26,147 nucleotides of DNA from Crateriforma sp964453205 (GCA_964453205.1 CAYVRC010000076.1:1-26147), one strand, 5' to 3'. Shown: positions 8,564 through 16,705, counted from the stretch's first letter. Numbers and translations are program-made. Notes: a model not told the origin generated them from the letters alone.

Positions 8564-9274
8564 GTGCCCGCGATGATTTCGCCTTCCCGACTTCGAAAAC
8601 TATTGAACGTCGGGACCGTTTCGGCGGCGGCCTCGATCGTCGTGGTGTCGCTTTGGGGGATCCGTCCGGTCCCGGGCCCGGTTTCGTCGCCGACGTCGCC
8701 CCGCTCGACCGCGTCGCTGCGTTCGCCGGCCGACCCGACGCGGTCGGATCCCGACGAGAACACGGTGATCTGGACACGTTCGCTGCAAGGTCCGTCGCAA
8801 AGCCGCACGGCCCGCCGTCGTGTGACGCCGCCGCCGGCCGAGCTCGCCGTCGTCAAACCGATGCCGAAATCATCGGCGGAGTCGTTGCAACTGGTCGGCA
8901 CCGTCGTCGAACCGGGACACAGCATCGCCATCACGTCGGACCGACAAGGACGTTTGAGGTTCACGCCCGAAGGCGATCGGATCGATTCACCGCCGCCGCA
9001 GGCCGTGGTCGAAACGATCGACGACGACGGCGCTTGGATCCGTCACAACGGCGCTCGGATCCGTGTCGGTGTCGGACAGCCGTTGAGTCTGTCCGTCGCC
9101 ACGATCGAAGAGCGGCCGCCGGAAGCCCCGGCCGCCGGGAGCCGACCCGTCGACCAGACGCCGGCGACGCCGATGCGTGAAAAGACGATCGAGAATCCGT
9201 CGCGGCCCTGGAACGTCGACGTGCCCGCCGACATGAACCTGGAAGACGAGTTGGATTGGCTCAATGGCGGATAA
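8564..9274 (+). CDS. GspC-like inner-membrane protein of the type II secretion system
   Basis: Single-pass membrane protein of 236 aa. A basic N-terminus (SRLRKLL) precedes one transmembrane helix at about residues 15-33. A long Pro/Ser/Arg-rich linker follows, then a small beta domain at about 105-170 (LQLVGTVVEPGHSIAITSDR, later GDRID and GVGQPLSLS). This resembles the GspC homology region, which links the inner-membrane platform to the secretin. There is no recognisable PDZ domain; the C-terminus is a Pro-rich tail. GTG 8564 is used; ATG 8573 is an alternative. The gene starts 25 bp after gspK and overlaps gspL by 11 bp. A PilP-like role is the alternative. Function is inferred from architecture and location. 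Confidence 0.68.
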   Translation: MPAMISPSRLRKLLNVGTVSAAASIVVVSLWGIRPVPGPVSSPTSPRSTASLRSPADPTRSDPDENTVIWTRSLQGPSQSRTARRRVTPPPAELAVVKPMPKSSAESLQLVGTVVEPGHSIAITSDRQGRLRFTPEGDRIDSPPPQAVVETIDDDGAWIRHNGARIRVGVGQPLSLSVATIEERPPEAPAAGSRPVDQTPATPMREKTIENPSRPWNVDVPADMNLEDELDWLNGG

Positions 9275-10649
9275 AGCCTCCCGATCCGGCACGGCATCCT
9301 CGGGGTGGATCCTGCGTTTGACGCCCACCGCAGCCGGCTTCGTTTCGATCGGCGATCCGAGCTTCCGACACGTCGTTCCCTTGGAAGCCGCGTCGGAGAT
9401 ATCGCGGCAAGCCCCGGAGGTCGTCGCTTCGATGAAGGCTTTCGCGGCGGCACACGATCTTCAGGGTGATCGCATTGTGATTTTCGTCGGACACGAGCTT
9501 GCTTACCTGACGATCATCGATCGCAGCCAAGTCACCGGCGCCGTCAGTCATGATTCGATGCGATTCGCCGTCGAGTCGGTACTGCCGCTGGACGCCGAAT
9601 CGGTCGAGATCGACTTTCGGCCGTCCGGCGATTCGATCCTTTGTGTCGTGGTGACGCTCGATCCGCTCTCGGCCATGGTCGACGCACTCGAAGCCGACGG
9701 CATGAAGGTCTGTCACATCGTCGTGGAACCGTTCTTGCTCCTGCAGCGGTTGATCGAATCGGAAAGGCTGCCGGGCGACGCACTGGTAAACCGGCGGGCG
9801 AACTCCGGTGCAACGGCCTGGTCTGAATGCGTGAAGTTGCGAAACGGATTGCCGATTTTCTGGAGCCGCTGTGTCGATGATCCGCTGGAAACGTCGCGGG
9901 AATTGAGAATGGCATCCGCGGGCGCGGGCGCGGACGATTGTTCGCAGCCCGACGTGGTTCATCGGCTTGTCGATCCTGGCGACGGCGGACCACCGATTCC
10001 CGATCTCGCGACACGCGAAATCCCCGTCGATGGGGACGACGAACTTGCCGCCGCGGCAGCCCAACTGCTCGGCCGTCGACGGGAACCCTGGTTCGAACTA
10101 CGCCGCGGCGTGTTGGCGAAAGCCGATCCGCTTCGGGCGACCCGCGGTTCGCTTCGGGCGTTCCTGATCACGTCGGCCGCGGCGGTCGCGATCACTTGCG
10201 TGATGCTGTCCTGGCGTGCCAAGCAATACACGACGCAGACCCGCGTGGCCGAAGACGCCATGCGAGACTCGTTCAAAAGCACGCTGCCGAACCAGCGGGT
10301 TCCCGCCGCGATCTTGAACCGCATGAGAAGTGAACACCGCCAAGCCTTGGGACAACGTCGCGTCGGGGGCGACGTCGATCCGCCGACGGACGTCTTGCAA
10401 GTCCTTCGGCCGTTGATCGTCGCGCTGCCCGTCGACCTGGAACTTCGCGTCCAATCGCTGCGGATCGACGACGGTGAATTCTCGCTCGACGTGGATCTGG
10501 GTTCCTACAACGATGCCGCCGCGATCGCGCGATCGCTGGAACGATCGGGCTTTCAGATTCAACCGCCGTCGAGCACACGAGGCGGTGCCGGCCTGATCCG
10601 AACTCGAATCCGAGGCGTCTGGGACCGACCCGAAGGGACGCCCCGATGA
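9264..10649 (+). CDS. gspL: Type II secretion system platform protein, GspL-like
   Basis: Predicted bitopic protein of 461 aa. The N-terminal two-thirds resembles the actin-like cytoplasmic domain of GspL/PilM that docks GspE (for example GWILRLTPTAAGFVSIG and the central VVTLDPLSAMVDALEADG). One transmembrane helix lies at about residues 297-317 (AFLITSAAAVAITCVMLSW). The periplasmic part contains a ferredoxin-like half (LRVQSLRIDDGEFSLDVDLG) typical of GspL/PilN. It overlaps the C-like gene by 11 bp and gspM by 4 bp. A PilM-PilN fusion would look the same, so the label depends on the T2SS context. Confidence 0.78.
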   Translation: MADKASRSGTASSGWILRLTPTAAGFVSIGDPSFRHVVPLEAASEISRQAPEVVASMKAFAAAHDLQGDRIVIFVGHELAYLTIIDRSQVTGAVSHDSMRFAVESVLPLDAESVEIDFRPSGDSILCVVVTLDPLSAMVDALEADGMKVCHIVVEPFLLLQRLIESERLPGDALVNRRANSGATAWSECVKLRNGLPIFWSRCVDDPLETSRELRMASAGAGADDCSQPDVVHRLVDPGDGGPPIPDLATREIPVDGDDELAAAAAQLLGRRREPWFELRRGVLAKADPLRATRGSLRAFLITSAAAVAITCVMLSWRAKQYTTQTRVAEDAMRDSFKSTLPNQRVPAAILNRMRSEHRQALGQRRVGGDVDPPTDVLQVLRPLIVALPVDLELRVQSLRIDDGEFSLDVDLGSYNDAAAIARSLERSGFQIQPPSSTRGGAGLIRTRIRGVWDRPEGTPR

Positions 10650-11227
10650 CCATGCCGTCGGCAACGCGAGGGAATCGAGACGCGACCGTGCTGACCGGCT
10701 TGGCGGTTTTGCTAGGCTGCTTCGCTTTGTTTTTCTGTTATCGCTACTTCGCTTCGGCCAGACGGAGGGCGATGGCGACACAAGCCGATGCGGCGGAGCT
10801 GCAAGAGCTGTCGCGTGACATCGTGGCCGCCGCGACCAAACCTCGGATCGCCTCGCTGGAAGTCGAGCCCGCGGGCCGGATCTCGCAGCGTGTCGACGCC
10901 GCTTTGTCGACCGCCGGCATCCCGCCGTCCAAACTGCTGTCGATCGACCCGCAGGTGCCCAGCCGGTTGGGGCGGACCGCTTACCGATTGCGTCTGACGC
11001 AGATCGAACTGCAGGAACTCACGATGAAACAGATCACCCGGTTCATCGCGGCGCTTCGTGACCCGGAATCCGGCATGGTCGTCAGAGACTTCGATCTTTC
11101 GCCACGCACGAGCGACTCGGCGAATTTCGAAAGTGCGGCAGACGACGGCAACCCGGCAAGCGGGGAGTTCTGGGATGCCCGCTTGACCTTGACCCAGATG
11201 ATCTTTTCTCCCATAAGCGATTCGTGA
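10646..11227 (+). CDS. gspM: Type II secretion system platform protein, GspM-like
   Basis: Small inner-membrane protein of 193 aa. One N-terminal helix at about residues 15-36 is followed by a short coiled segment and a periplasmic ferredoxin-like domain (about 85-185). GspM pairs with GspL and stabilises it. Size, topology and order directly after gspL support the call; sequence conservation in this family is low. The start overlaps gspL as ATGA, and the stop overlaps the following gene as GTGA. Confidence 0.75.
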   Translation: MTMPSATRGNRDATVLTGLAVLLGCFALFFCYRYFASARRRAMATQADAAELQELSRDIVAAATKPRIASLEVEPAGRISQRVDAALSTAGIPPSKLLSIDPQVPSRLGRTAYRLRLTQIELQELTMKQITRFIAALRDPESGMVVRDFDLSPRTSDSANFESAADDGNPASGEFWDARLTLTQMIFSPISDS

Positions 11228-12042
11228 AAATTTCTCAGCCCAACGAGCCGATCCGCCGACGTCTCGGGGCTTCGTGGAAACTCGTCGTGTGTTTCACGAT
11301 GTTTCCTGTTGCGACCGGGTGCCTGACTTTTCATCGCTCGGATCGGGCCGATGTCGCCGCGACGTCGATCGGCGACGGGGGCGTAAACGCGAAGAGCGAA
11401 GCGGCTTTCAAGGCCGGGCTGAAGCACTACCAGGCCCAGCGCTTCGATCGTGCCGAGGAGTCGTTTCGGCTGGCGGTCGACTCGGATCCGACCAACGGCC
11501 GGGCGCACAACAACCTCGGACTGATGTATTTCGATCGTCACCGTTTGGCGCAAGCCGCGTCCCATTTCGATGCGGCGTCGCAGTTGTTGCCCGATGATCC
11601 GATGCCGCTGAACAATCTGGGGATGACCTTGGAAGCCGGCGGACGGGCGATCGAGGCGATCGAGTTTTATCGCCAAGCCAGTCGGATCGATCCGGGCAAC
11701 CCGAAGTACTTGGGGAATCTGGTGCGGACCAAAATCCGCTTGGGCGACGAAGACGAATCGGTTCGGCAGCAACTGATGCAACTGGCGATGATCGAGGATC
11801 GGCCGCCTTGGATTCGCTGGGTCCAGGATCAGTTGGCGCTGGAACTCAATCCGATGCTCGACCGCGGCGGCAGCGACGTGCAGCTGACGACGGACGTTTC
11901 GGGCGGCCCAAAGACACCACGATCGAGCGGCGAACCCGTCGAATTGCCCGCGCCCGTCGAATTGCCCGCGCCTGTCGACTTGCCCGCGCCTGTCGAATTG
12001 CCCGCGCCTGTCGTGATCCCGCAACTCGACGCCGCCTGGTGA
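11224..12042 (+). CDS. TPR-repeat lipoprotein, last gene of the T2SS operon
   Basis: Predicted lipoprotein of 272 aa. A basic N-region (RRRLGASWK) and hydrophobic stretch end in a lipobox VATGC with C33 as the lipidated Cys. Three tetratricopeptide repeats span about residues 58-160 (AFKAGLKHYQAQRFDRAEES, then NNLGLMYFDRHRLAQAASHF, then NNLGMTLEAGGRAIEAIEFY). The C-terminus holds a VELPAP hexapeptide repeated four times (239-262). The GTG start overlaps the gspM stop (GTGA), so it is probably co-translated with the secretion genes. Known TPR lipoproteins such as PilF/PilW act as pilotins for secretins, and a similar role is a reasonable inference here. It is not proven by the sequence. Confidence 0.85.
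   Translation: MKISQPNEPIRRRLGASWKLVVCFTMFPVATGCLTFHRSDRADVAATSIGDGGVNAKSEAAFKAGLKHYQAQRFDRAEESFRLAVDSDPTNGRAHNNLGLMYFDRHRLAQAASHFDAASQLLPDDPMPLNNLGMTLEAGGRAIEAIEFYRQASRIDPGNPKYLGNLVRTKIRLGDEDESVRQQLMQLAMIEDRPPWIRWVQDQLALELNPMLDRGGSDVQLTTDVSGGPKTPRSSGEPVELPAPVELPAPVDLPAPVELPAPVVIPQLDAAW
11938..12009 (+). repeat. 18-bp in-frame tandem repeat, four copies
   Basis: Four near-identical copies of GTCGAATTGCCCGCGCCC run head to tail with single-base differences, followed by a partial copy. They encode VELPAP (one copy VDLPAP) at the C-terminus of the TPR lipoprotein. The near-identity at DNA level suggests recent slippage expansion. Confidence 0.93.
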
Positions 12043-12290
12043 TTTCACGGTGAACAGCGGCGGTCCGCTCCGCCAAGGCATCGCCTCTGCCCCCCCACCG
12101 CCATCCGCCCCAGCCCACCCCCTGGTGGAGGGTCGCGACAGCGGCATCACACGGACCGAAGCGTTTGCGGTCTCGGCAACGGGTCAGCGTGCGAGAAGCG
12201 ACGAATGACTCCTGCGCCGAGCCAACGACGGGAAATTTCCATTCGAGGACGCGTCGCCGGGGCGTGGGGCGTACCGCCGAACGGCTGCCC

Positions 12291-12344
12291 GTTCAGCGAA
12301 GGCGATCCGTTCAGCGAAGGCGATCCGTTCAGCGAAGGCGATGG
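12291..12344 (+). repeat. 18-bp intergenic tandem repeat, three copies
   Basis: Three head-to-tail copies of GTTCAGCGAAGGCGATCC; the last differs in its final two bases. No spacers, so it is not a CRISPR. It sits just before the putative terminator. Confidence 0.93.
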
Positions 12345-12380
12345 GCCTCACGCTCGATCGGGCCGCGAGTGGGCTTTTTT
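12344..12380 (+). terminator. Weak terminator-like hairpin with T run
   Basis: Imperfect inverted repeat (GCCTCAC near 12345 with GTGGGC at 12369-12374, plus CTC/GAG inside) followed directly by TTTTTT at 12375-12380. The stem has bulges, so this is a modest candidate for the end of the T2SS transcript. Confidence 0.35.
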
Positions 12381-12483
12381 CTGAACCGAGGCTTGGGTTG
12401 GTTTATGATGTTTCGATTGAAACGCGTCGTCTCGTCCGCCCACGTCGTGCCCTCCTCTTTTCCCCATCGCCCCGACCGCCGCC

Positions 12484-13200
12484 ATGTTTACCAAACGCCT
12501 TGTCTTGTTGAGTGTTTTCGTCCTGACCTGCGGATCGACATTCGCCGCTCCGAACTGGGTTTTCGACCAAGCGACCTTTGACGGAGTGGTGGGCGCTTTT
12601 CCGAGGTCGGACGTCGATTTCGATTCGGTCGCACCGGGTCCGATCGCCGACGGCGGGATGGTCGACGGGCTGATGTTTACCTACGTCAGCGGGCTAGAAC
12701 CGAACGAGTTGAATGTCGTCGCCGACTCGTCGCTGGCCACGACGGGATCCAATTATCTGGGTTCGGACGTGAACGGTTTGCTGGGCGATGATTTGTCGTT
12801 TTCGATCTCATCGACCGAGGCATTCTTTGCCTTGTCGTTTCAAGTCGTGGCGCCCGACTTCGGGCTGTTCGCCGATGACATTCGGATCACCGTGAACGGA
12901 CTGACGACCAATTTCGCCCCTGACTTCGCACCCGCTGACGGGGTTCCCGACAATGAAGTCCAAGTCGGCAACAATTTCAGGTACTTCTTCGGCGTGACCG
13001 ATCCGGCCGGCTTCGACTCGGTGACGATCAGCACCCCACAAATTTTGGGCGCGTCGGAATTCTTCGGCATCGACAGCATTCAATTCGTCTCGGCCAGCGC
13101 CGTGCCGGAACCCGGCTCGCTGGCCTTGTTGACGACGCTCGGCGTCAACGGGGCGTGGCGACTCGGACGGCGAAAGTCTAAAAAGCCGGCGACGCCGTGA
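12484..13200 (+). CDS. PEP-CTERM sorting-signal protein
   Basis: Exported protein of 238 aa. A Sec signal peptide (KRLVLLSVFVLTCGSTFA) is followed by a beta-rich body with FDSVAPG and an FFALSFQVVAPD-type strand pattern, seen in many secreted PEP-CTERM proteins. The C-terminus is a classic sorting tail: VPEP at 207-210, a hydrophobic stretch (GSLALLTTLGV) and a basic end (RLGRRKSKK). Such tails are recognised by an exosortase, which is not encoded in this window. No binding or catalytic site is recognisable in the body. ATG 12484 gives a clean signal peptide, although there is no Shine-Dalgarno. Confidence 0.88.
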   Translation: MFTKRLVLLSVFVLTCGSTFAAPNWVFDQATFDGVVGAFPRSDVDFDSVAPGPIADGGMVDGLMFTYVSGLEPNELNVVADSSLATTGSNYLGSDVNGLLGDDLSFSISSTEAFFALSFQVVAPDFGLFADDIRITVNGLTTNFAPDFAPADGVPDNEVQVGNNFRYFFGVTDPAGFDSVTISTPQILGASEFFGIDSIQFVSASAVPEPGSLALLTTLGVNGAWRLGRRKSKKPATP

Positions 13201-13267
13201 CCGATTTTCGGTACGGACGGTTCACCGTGCGTTGTGTTTTACTTCTTTCCTCTCTTGGTGGTTTTCG

Positions 13268-14524
13268 ATGATTCGACCGTATCGTGTACTCGGTGTTCTG
13301 GTGGTCTTGGGCGGACTGACATCGACTTGGCTTTCTGTCTCTGCCGCGGACGACGCGCGAACGACGATCAATTTGGCTGATCCGCCGGCCCATCTGGACA
13401 CCTCCGCGATGCCCGTGGAGATCGTCGATGCGTATCCCAGCTTGCGGGTCAGTCGCCCCATCGTCGTCACCGGCGCGGGCGATCAAAGCGGACGGCTGTT
13501 CATCGCTTCGCAAACCGGCGAGCTGTACTTCATCGACGAGAGTGACACGGAAGTCGAAGAGCCGACACCGTTCATGGACCTGAACGAGGCGGTCAGCTAC
13601 AAGGATCGCGAAAACGAGGAAGGCTTGCTCGGCTGGGCGTTCCATCCGAACTTCAAAACCAACGGCAAGTTCTACGTTTATTACACGACGACCCAGCGAC
13701 CGCACGTTTCGGTGATCAGCCAGTTCAACGTCAAGGCGGACGATCCGAACCAAGGCGACCCGACCAGCGAAGTCGAGCTGATGCGGATCCAACAACCGTT
13801 TTGGAATCACAACGGCGGCACGCTGGTGTTCGGTCCCGACGGTTACCTTTACATCGGCTTGGGCGACGGCGGCAAAGCGAATGATCCGCTCAAGAGCGGG
13901 CAAGACCTGAGCAAGCTGCTCGGTTCGATTCTCCGCATCGACGTCAATCAGGCTTCCGGCGACAAGGCGTATTCGATTCCGACCGACAATCCGCTCGTCG
14001 GCCAGCAAGGCGTTTGGCCGGAGATCTATGCCTGGGGGCTTCGCAACGTTTGGCGGATGGCCTTTGATCCCGCGACCGGTGATCTGTGGGCCGGTGACGT
14101 CGGCCAAAACGAATGGGAAGAGGTCGACGTGATTCGCAAAGGCGGCAACTACGGCTGGAGCCTTCGCGAAGGCTCGCACAGCTTCACGCTCGGCGGCGGC
14201 AAGGGTTCCGGCCCGCGTGCCGACCTGATCGAACCGCTGGTCGAATACCCTCACACCGATGACTGGGGCAAGTCGGTCACCGGCGGCGCGGTGTATCGCG
14301 GCAAGGCGACGCCGATGCTCGACGGCTATTACCTGTACGGCGATTACGTCTCGGGCAAGGTCTGGGCGTTGAAGTGGGACCGCGAAGCCAACAAGGTCAC
14401 CGAAAACCGCGAAATCGCTTGGCAAAATCTGCCCGTTTTCACTTTCGGTCAAACCGACAGCGGCGAAGTCTTGATGACGACCCAGTCCGGCGGCGGCCGA
14501 ATCTATCGCTTCGTCGCGAAGTGA
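13268..14524 (+). CDS. Secreted PQQ-dependent sugar dehydrogenase-like beta-propeller
   Basis: Predicted exported protein of 418 aa of the GSDH (glucose/sorbosone dehydrogenase) family, which oxidises sugars with pyrroloquinoline quinone in a six-bladed propeller. A signal peptide is followed by the family motifs EEGLLGWAFHPNF, HNGGTLVFGPDGYLYIGLGD with the candidate catalytic H181, LGSILRIDV, WGLRNVWRMAFDPATGDLW, DVGQNEWEEVD and GGNYGW. ATG 13268 is chosen because it starts exactly at the signal peptide; the frame extends upstream to TTG 13232. The true substrate is unknown; many planctomycete homologues belong to carbohydrate breakdown systems. A strong terminator follows. Confidence 0.88.
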   Translation: MIRPYRVLGVLVVLGGLTSTWLSVSAADDARTTINLADPPAHLDTSAMPVEIVDAYPSLRVSRPIVVTGAGDQSGRLFIASQTGELYFIDESDTEVEEPTPFMDLNEAVSYKDRENEEGLLGWAFHPNFKTNGKFYVYYTTTQRPHVSVISQFNVKADDPNQGDPTSEVELMRIQQPFWNHNGGTLVFGPDGYLYIGLGDGGKANDPLKSGQDLSKLLGSILRIDVNQASGDKAYSIPTDNPLVGQQGVWPEIYAWGLRNVWRMAFDPATGDLWAGDVGQNEWEEVDVIRKGGNYGWSLREGSHSFTLGGGKGSGPRADLIEPLVEYPHTDDWGKSVTGGAVYRGKATPMLDGYYLYGDYVSGKVWALKWDREANKVTENREIAWQNLPVFTFGQTDSGEVLMTTQSGGGRIYRFVAK

Positions 14525-14584
14525 GTCCGATCGCCCGATCGCAGAATCCTGTAAGAACGGCCCTGCGGGATCGGACGCTACAAA

Positions 14585-14628
14585 CAAAAAACCCACCGTG
14601 CCCGACGAGGACACGGTGGGTTTTTTTT
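14585..14628. terminator. Bidirectional intrinsic terminator
   Basis: A perfect 10-bp stem (ACCCACCGTG 14591-14600 with CACGGTGGGT 14612-14621) has an 11-base loop, an A run on its left and a T run of eight on its right. It lies between the convergent sugar dehydrogenase gene and the htrA gene and should terminate both. Confidence 0.92.
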
Positions 14629-14658
14629 ATTGTTGACCGGGTGGTCCGCCGGGGTCGA

Positions 14659-16209
14659 TCAGCGAACCGCGACGATGATGACGGTGTTGCCACGTCGGAC
14701 GGTCAGCCGCAGCGGCTGGTCCTTGGCCTTGGCATCGGCCAGGGCTTCCATGACTTCTTTTTCGCTCGTCACGTCGGTGCCACCGGCCGCCTGGATGATG
14801 TCCCCGGCGCGAAGACCGGCTTCGGCGGCCAGCCCGCCGTCTTCGACCGCCGTGATGACCAAGCCACTTTGCCGCGAATCATAGCCATATTCTTCCGCCG
14901 TCTCCGGCGTCAACGGTTCCAAGGTCGCGCCGAGTTCTCCGCCGCCGGCTCCATCGAACATGGCGATCGCTTCCTCGGTCAGTTCGTCCAGCTTGACGGA
15001 CAAATTCAGGGTGTCACCGTTGCGATTCACTTTCATGCTGACGGTCGATCCCGGCCTGCGACTGGCGATGTAGTTTCGCAATTGCGTTCCGCCGAGAACC
15101 TTTTTGCCGTCCAGTTCCGTCACGACGTCACCGGGTTGCAGACCGGCTTTCGCGGCGGGCTGGTCGTCCAAGACGCCGCGGATCAGCGCCCCTTGCGAGA
15201 CTTTCAAGCCGAATTCTTCGGACGTTTCCCTCGTCACGTCGGCGACCTGGGCGCCCAAGAAGGCACGTTGCACGTCGCCGGTTTCGATGATCGACGACAA
15301 GACGGGCCGGGCCATCGTGACGGGGATGGCAAAGCCGATACCGTTGTTCCCGCCACTGCGCGACGCGATCGCGGTGTTGATCCCGACCAGTTCGCCACGC
15401 AGATTGACCAGCGGTCCGCCGGAGTTGCCCGGATTGATCGCCGCGTCGGTTTGCAGGAAGTCTTCGTAGCCGTTGCCGCCACCGACGATGCCTTGGACAC
15501 GGTTCTTTCCGCTGATGATGCCGGCGGTCACGGTTTGATCCAGACCGAAGGGGCTGCCGATGGCCAGCACCCAATCGCCGACTTGAATTTTGTCGCTGTT
15601 TCCGAACGTGACCGGCTGCAACTGATCGGCTTCGATCTTCAGCACGGCCAGATCGGTGGGGGGATCGGTGCCGACGACTTCGGCGGTCAGTTCGCGACCG
15701 TCGCTCAGTTCCACGGTGACTTCATCGGCACCGGCGACGACATGGTTGTTCGTCAAGACGTATCCGTCGTCGCGGACGATGACGCCACTGCCCATCCCGG
15801 TTTGCTGACGGCGACGCTGCGGTTGAGATCGTCCGTTGCCGCGATCGGGCGTGCCGAAATCGAAAAAGTCGTCGAAACCGGGCGGCAAGTTCCGACGCAA
15901 TTCCGGCGGAATGCCGTCAAAGCCGCCGCGACCGCCACGACCCCCTACCAGCATCGACTTGGACGTGCTGATGCTGACGACCGAGGGCTTGAGCGCCTCG
16001 GCGACGTTTCGAAACGCGGTCGAAAGGTCCTGGGCGGTGGACAGATTTTGCTGGGCAAGGTTTTGCTGGGCGACCCGAGCCTGGGCCTGCTGGTCGGCGT
16101 ACACGTCGCCCCGCATGCCTTCGGGCAAGCTGACGACGACGCCGGTCAGAAGCGCGCCGGTCAGCATCGCGCCGAGCACGAGACTGACCTTCTTGGTTTG
16201 GTTCTGCAT
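14659..16209 (-). CDS. htrA: HtrA/Do-family periplasmic serine protease with two PDZ domains
   Basis: Envelope quality-control protease and chaperone of 516 aa. A signal/anchor segment (KKVSLVLGAMLTGALLTGVV) precedes a Gln-rich stretch, and a Gly/Arg/Pro-rich loop region (about 86-137) follows. The trypsin-like domain has the full triad: H156 in TNNHVV, D186 in TDLAVLKI and S263 in GNSGGPL. PDZ1 covers about 310-410 and PDZ2 about 430-516, so the enzyme is complete and should be active. The frame is open to 16524, but the start at 16209 is preferred: AGGAG lies about 10 bases upstream and the signal segment begins there. It is monocistronic, convergent with the sugar dehydrogenase gene and divergent from glgC. 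Confidence 0.95.
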   Translation of the reverse strand: MQNQTKKVSLVLGAMLTGALLTGVVVSLPEGMRGDVYADQQAQARVAQQNLAQQNLSTAQDLSTAFRNVAEALKPSVVSISTSKSMLVGGRGGRGGFDGIPPELRRNLPPGFDDFFDFGTPDRGNGRSQPQRRRQQTGMGSGVIVRDDGYVLTNNHVVAGADEVTVELSDGRELTAEVVGTDPPTDLAVLKIEADQLQPVTFGNSDKIQVGDWVLAIGSPFGLDQTVTAGIISGKNRVQGIVGGGNGYEDFLQTDAAINPGNSGGPLVNLRGELVGINTAIASRSGGNNGIGFAIPVTMARPVLSSIIETGDVQRAFLGAQVADVTRETSEEFGLKVSQGALIRGVLDDQPAAKAGLQPGDVVTELDGKKVLGGTQLRNYIASRRPGSTVSMKVNRNGDTLNLSVKLDELTEEAIAMFDGAGGGELGATLEPLTPETAEEYGYDSRQSGLVITAVEDGGLAAEAGLRAGDIIQAAGGTDVTSEKEVMEALADAKAKDQPLRLTVRRGNTVIIVAVR

Positions 16210-16705
16210 TTCAGTTGAACTCCTGTGGTTCATGCAAATGGACGAATCGAAACGAGGCGACCCGAAGGGCTGCGAATCGGGAAGGAAAAGAATTTTTCGC
16301 GACCGACAGCGGCTTGAAACGCCGTTGGATCTTGTGGAGGGATGAGTTACAAACGAACTGACGTTACTACAAGACGACCCGGGGGAACGGTTCATCACCG
16401 AGGCGACATTCGGCAAAGAAAACGGAATGAAATAATCAGAAAACTTGCTCCCCGACGGGGTCCGATCGAGTCTGCCGAAGCGGCAAACTCCGACGAACGG
16501 TCGTGCGATCTCCGCAAACGACATGCCAAAAACGGGGTCCCGGCGGCGTGACCCAGGCGGCTCGCGACGCCAAGACGATGTCAGTTTGGTACGCTAGCCG
16601 TGCCGATGGGACGAGTTTCGCGGAACCGTTTCGCGGAGTAGACGGCACCCAGGCCAAGAACACAGCACGCACCCACGACACGCACCGCCGGCACGGAGAG
16701 TCCCC
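16210..16705. other. Divergent spacer between htrA and glgC
   Basis: This 496-bp stretch should contain the promoters of both flanking genes. It is less GC-rich than its surroundings around 16340-16450. I see no convincing gene, RNA or consensus promoter. GGAGAG at 16696-16701 is the ribosome binding site of glgC. A short frame at 16342-16551 has no coding character. Confidence 0.6.
16220..16225 (-). promoter_or_regulatory. Ribosome binding site deciding the htrA start
   Basis: On the minus strand AGGAGT precedes the ATG at 16209 by about 10 bases. This favours that start over the upstream in-frame ATG reading MNHRSST. Confidence 0.7.

Larger units (their letters stand above)
12043..12483 (+). 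other. Spacer between the T2SS operon and the PEP-CTERM gene
   Basis: This 441-bp stretch has no convincing gene. It holds a short GC hairpin (GGCGG 12059-12063 with CCGCC 12070-12074), a C-rich low-complexity tract around 12090-12122, an 18-bp triple repeat (12291-12344) and a weak terminator-like structure ending in six T (12375-12380). The promoter of the PEP-CTERM gene should lie between about 12381 and 12483, but I cannot point to a clear element. Confidence 0.6.

Noticed and set aside
11938..12344. Possible CRISPR from short repeats
   Set aside because: The repeats are contiguous 18-bp units without spacers, and one set is coding.
12165..12581. 138-codon frame covering the intergenic triple repeat
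   Set aside because: Arg-rich, overlaps the PEP-CTERM signal peptide in another frame and has no codon signature of the neighbours.
13178..14614. 478-codon open frame on the minus strand
   Set aside because: Antisense to the sugar dehydrogenase gene and ends beyond it; no recognisable motif.
14374..16218. 614-codon open frame on the plus strand
   Set aside because: Antisense to htrA, whose catalytic triad and PDZ domains are unmistakable; it also runs through the terminator.
16360..16410. ECF/sigma-E-like promoter (GAACC ... GTCTT) upstream of htrA on the minus strand
   Set aside because: Spacing is about two bases too short and the -10 match is poor, so it is no better than chance.
16342..16551. 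69-codon frame with a GGAGGG directly before ATG
   Set aside because: The purine run touches the start codon with no spacing, and the product is a featureless basic peptide.
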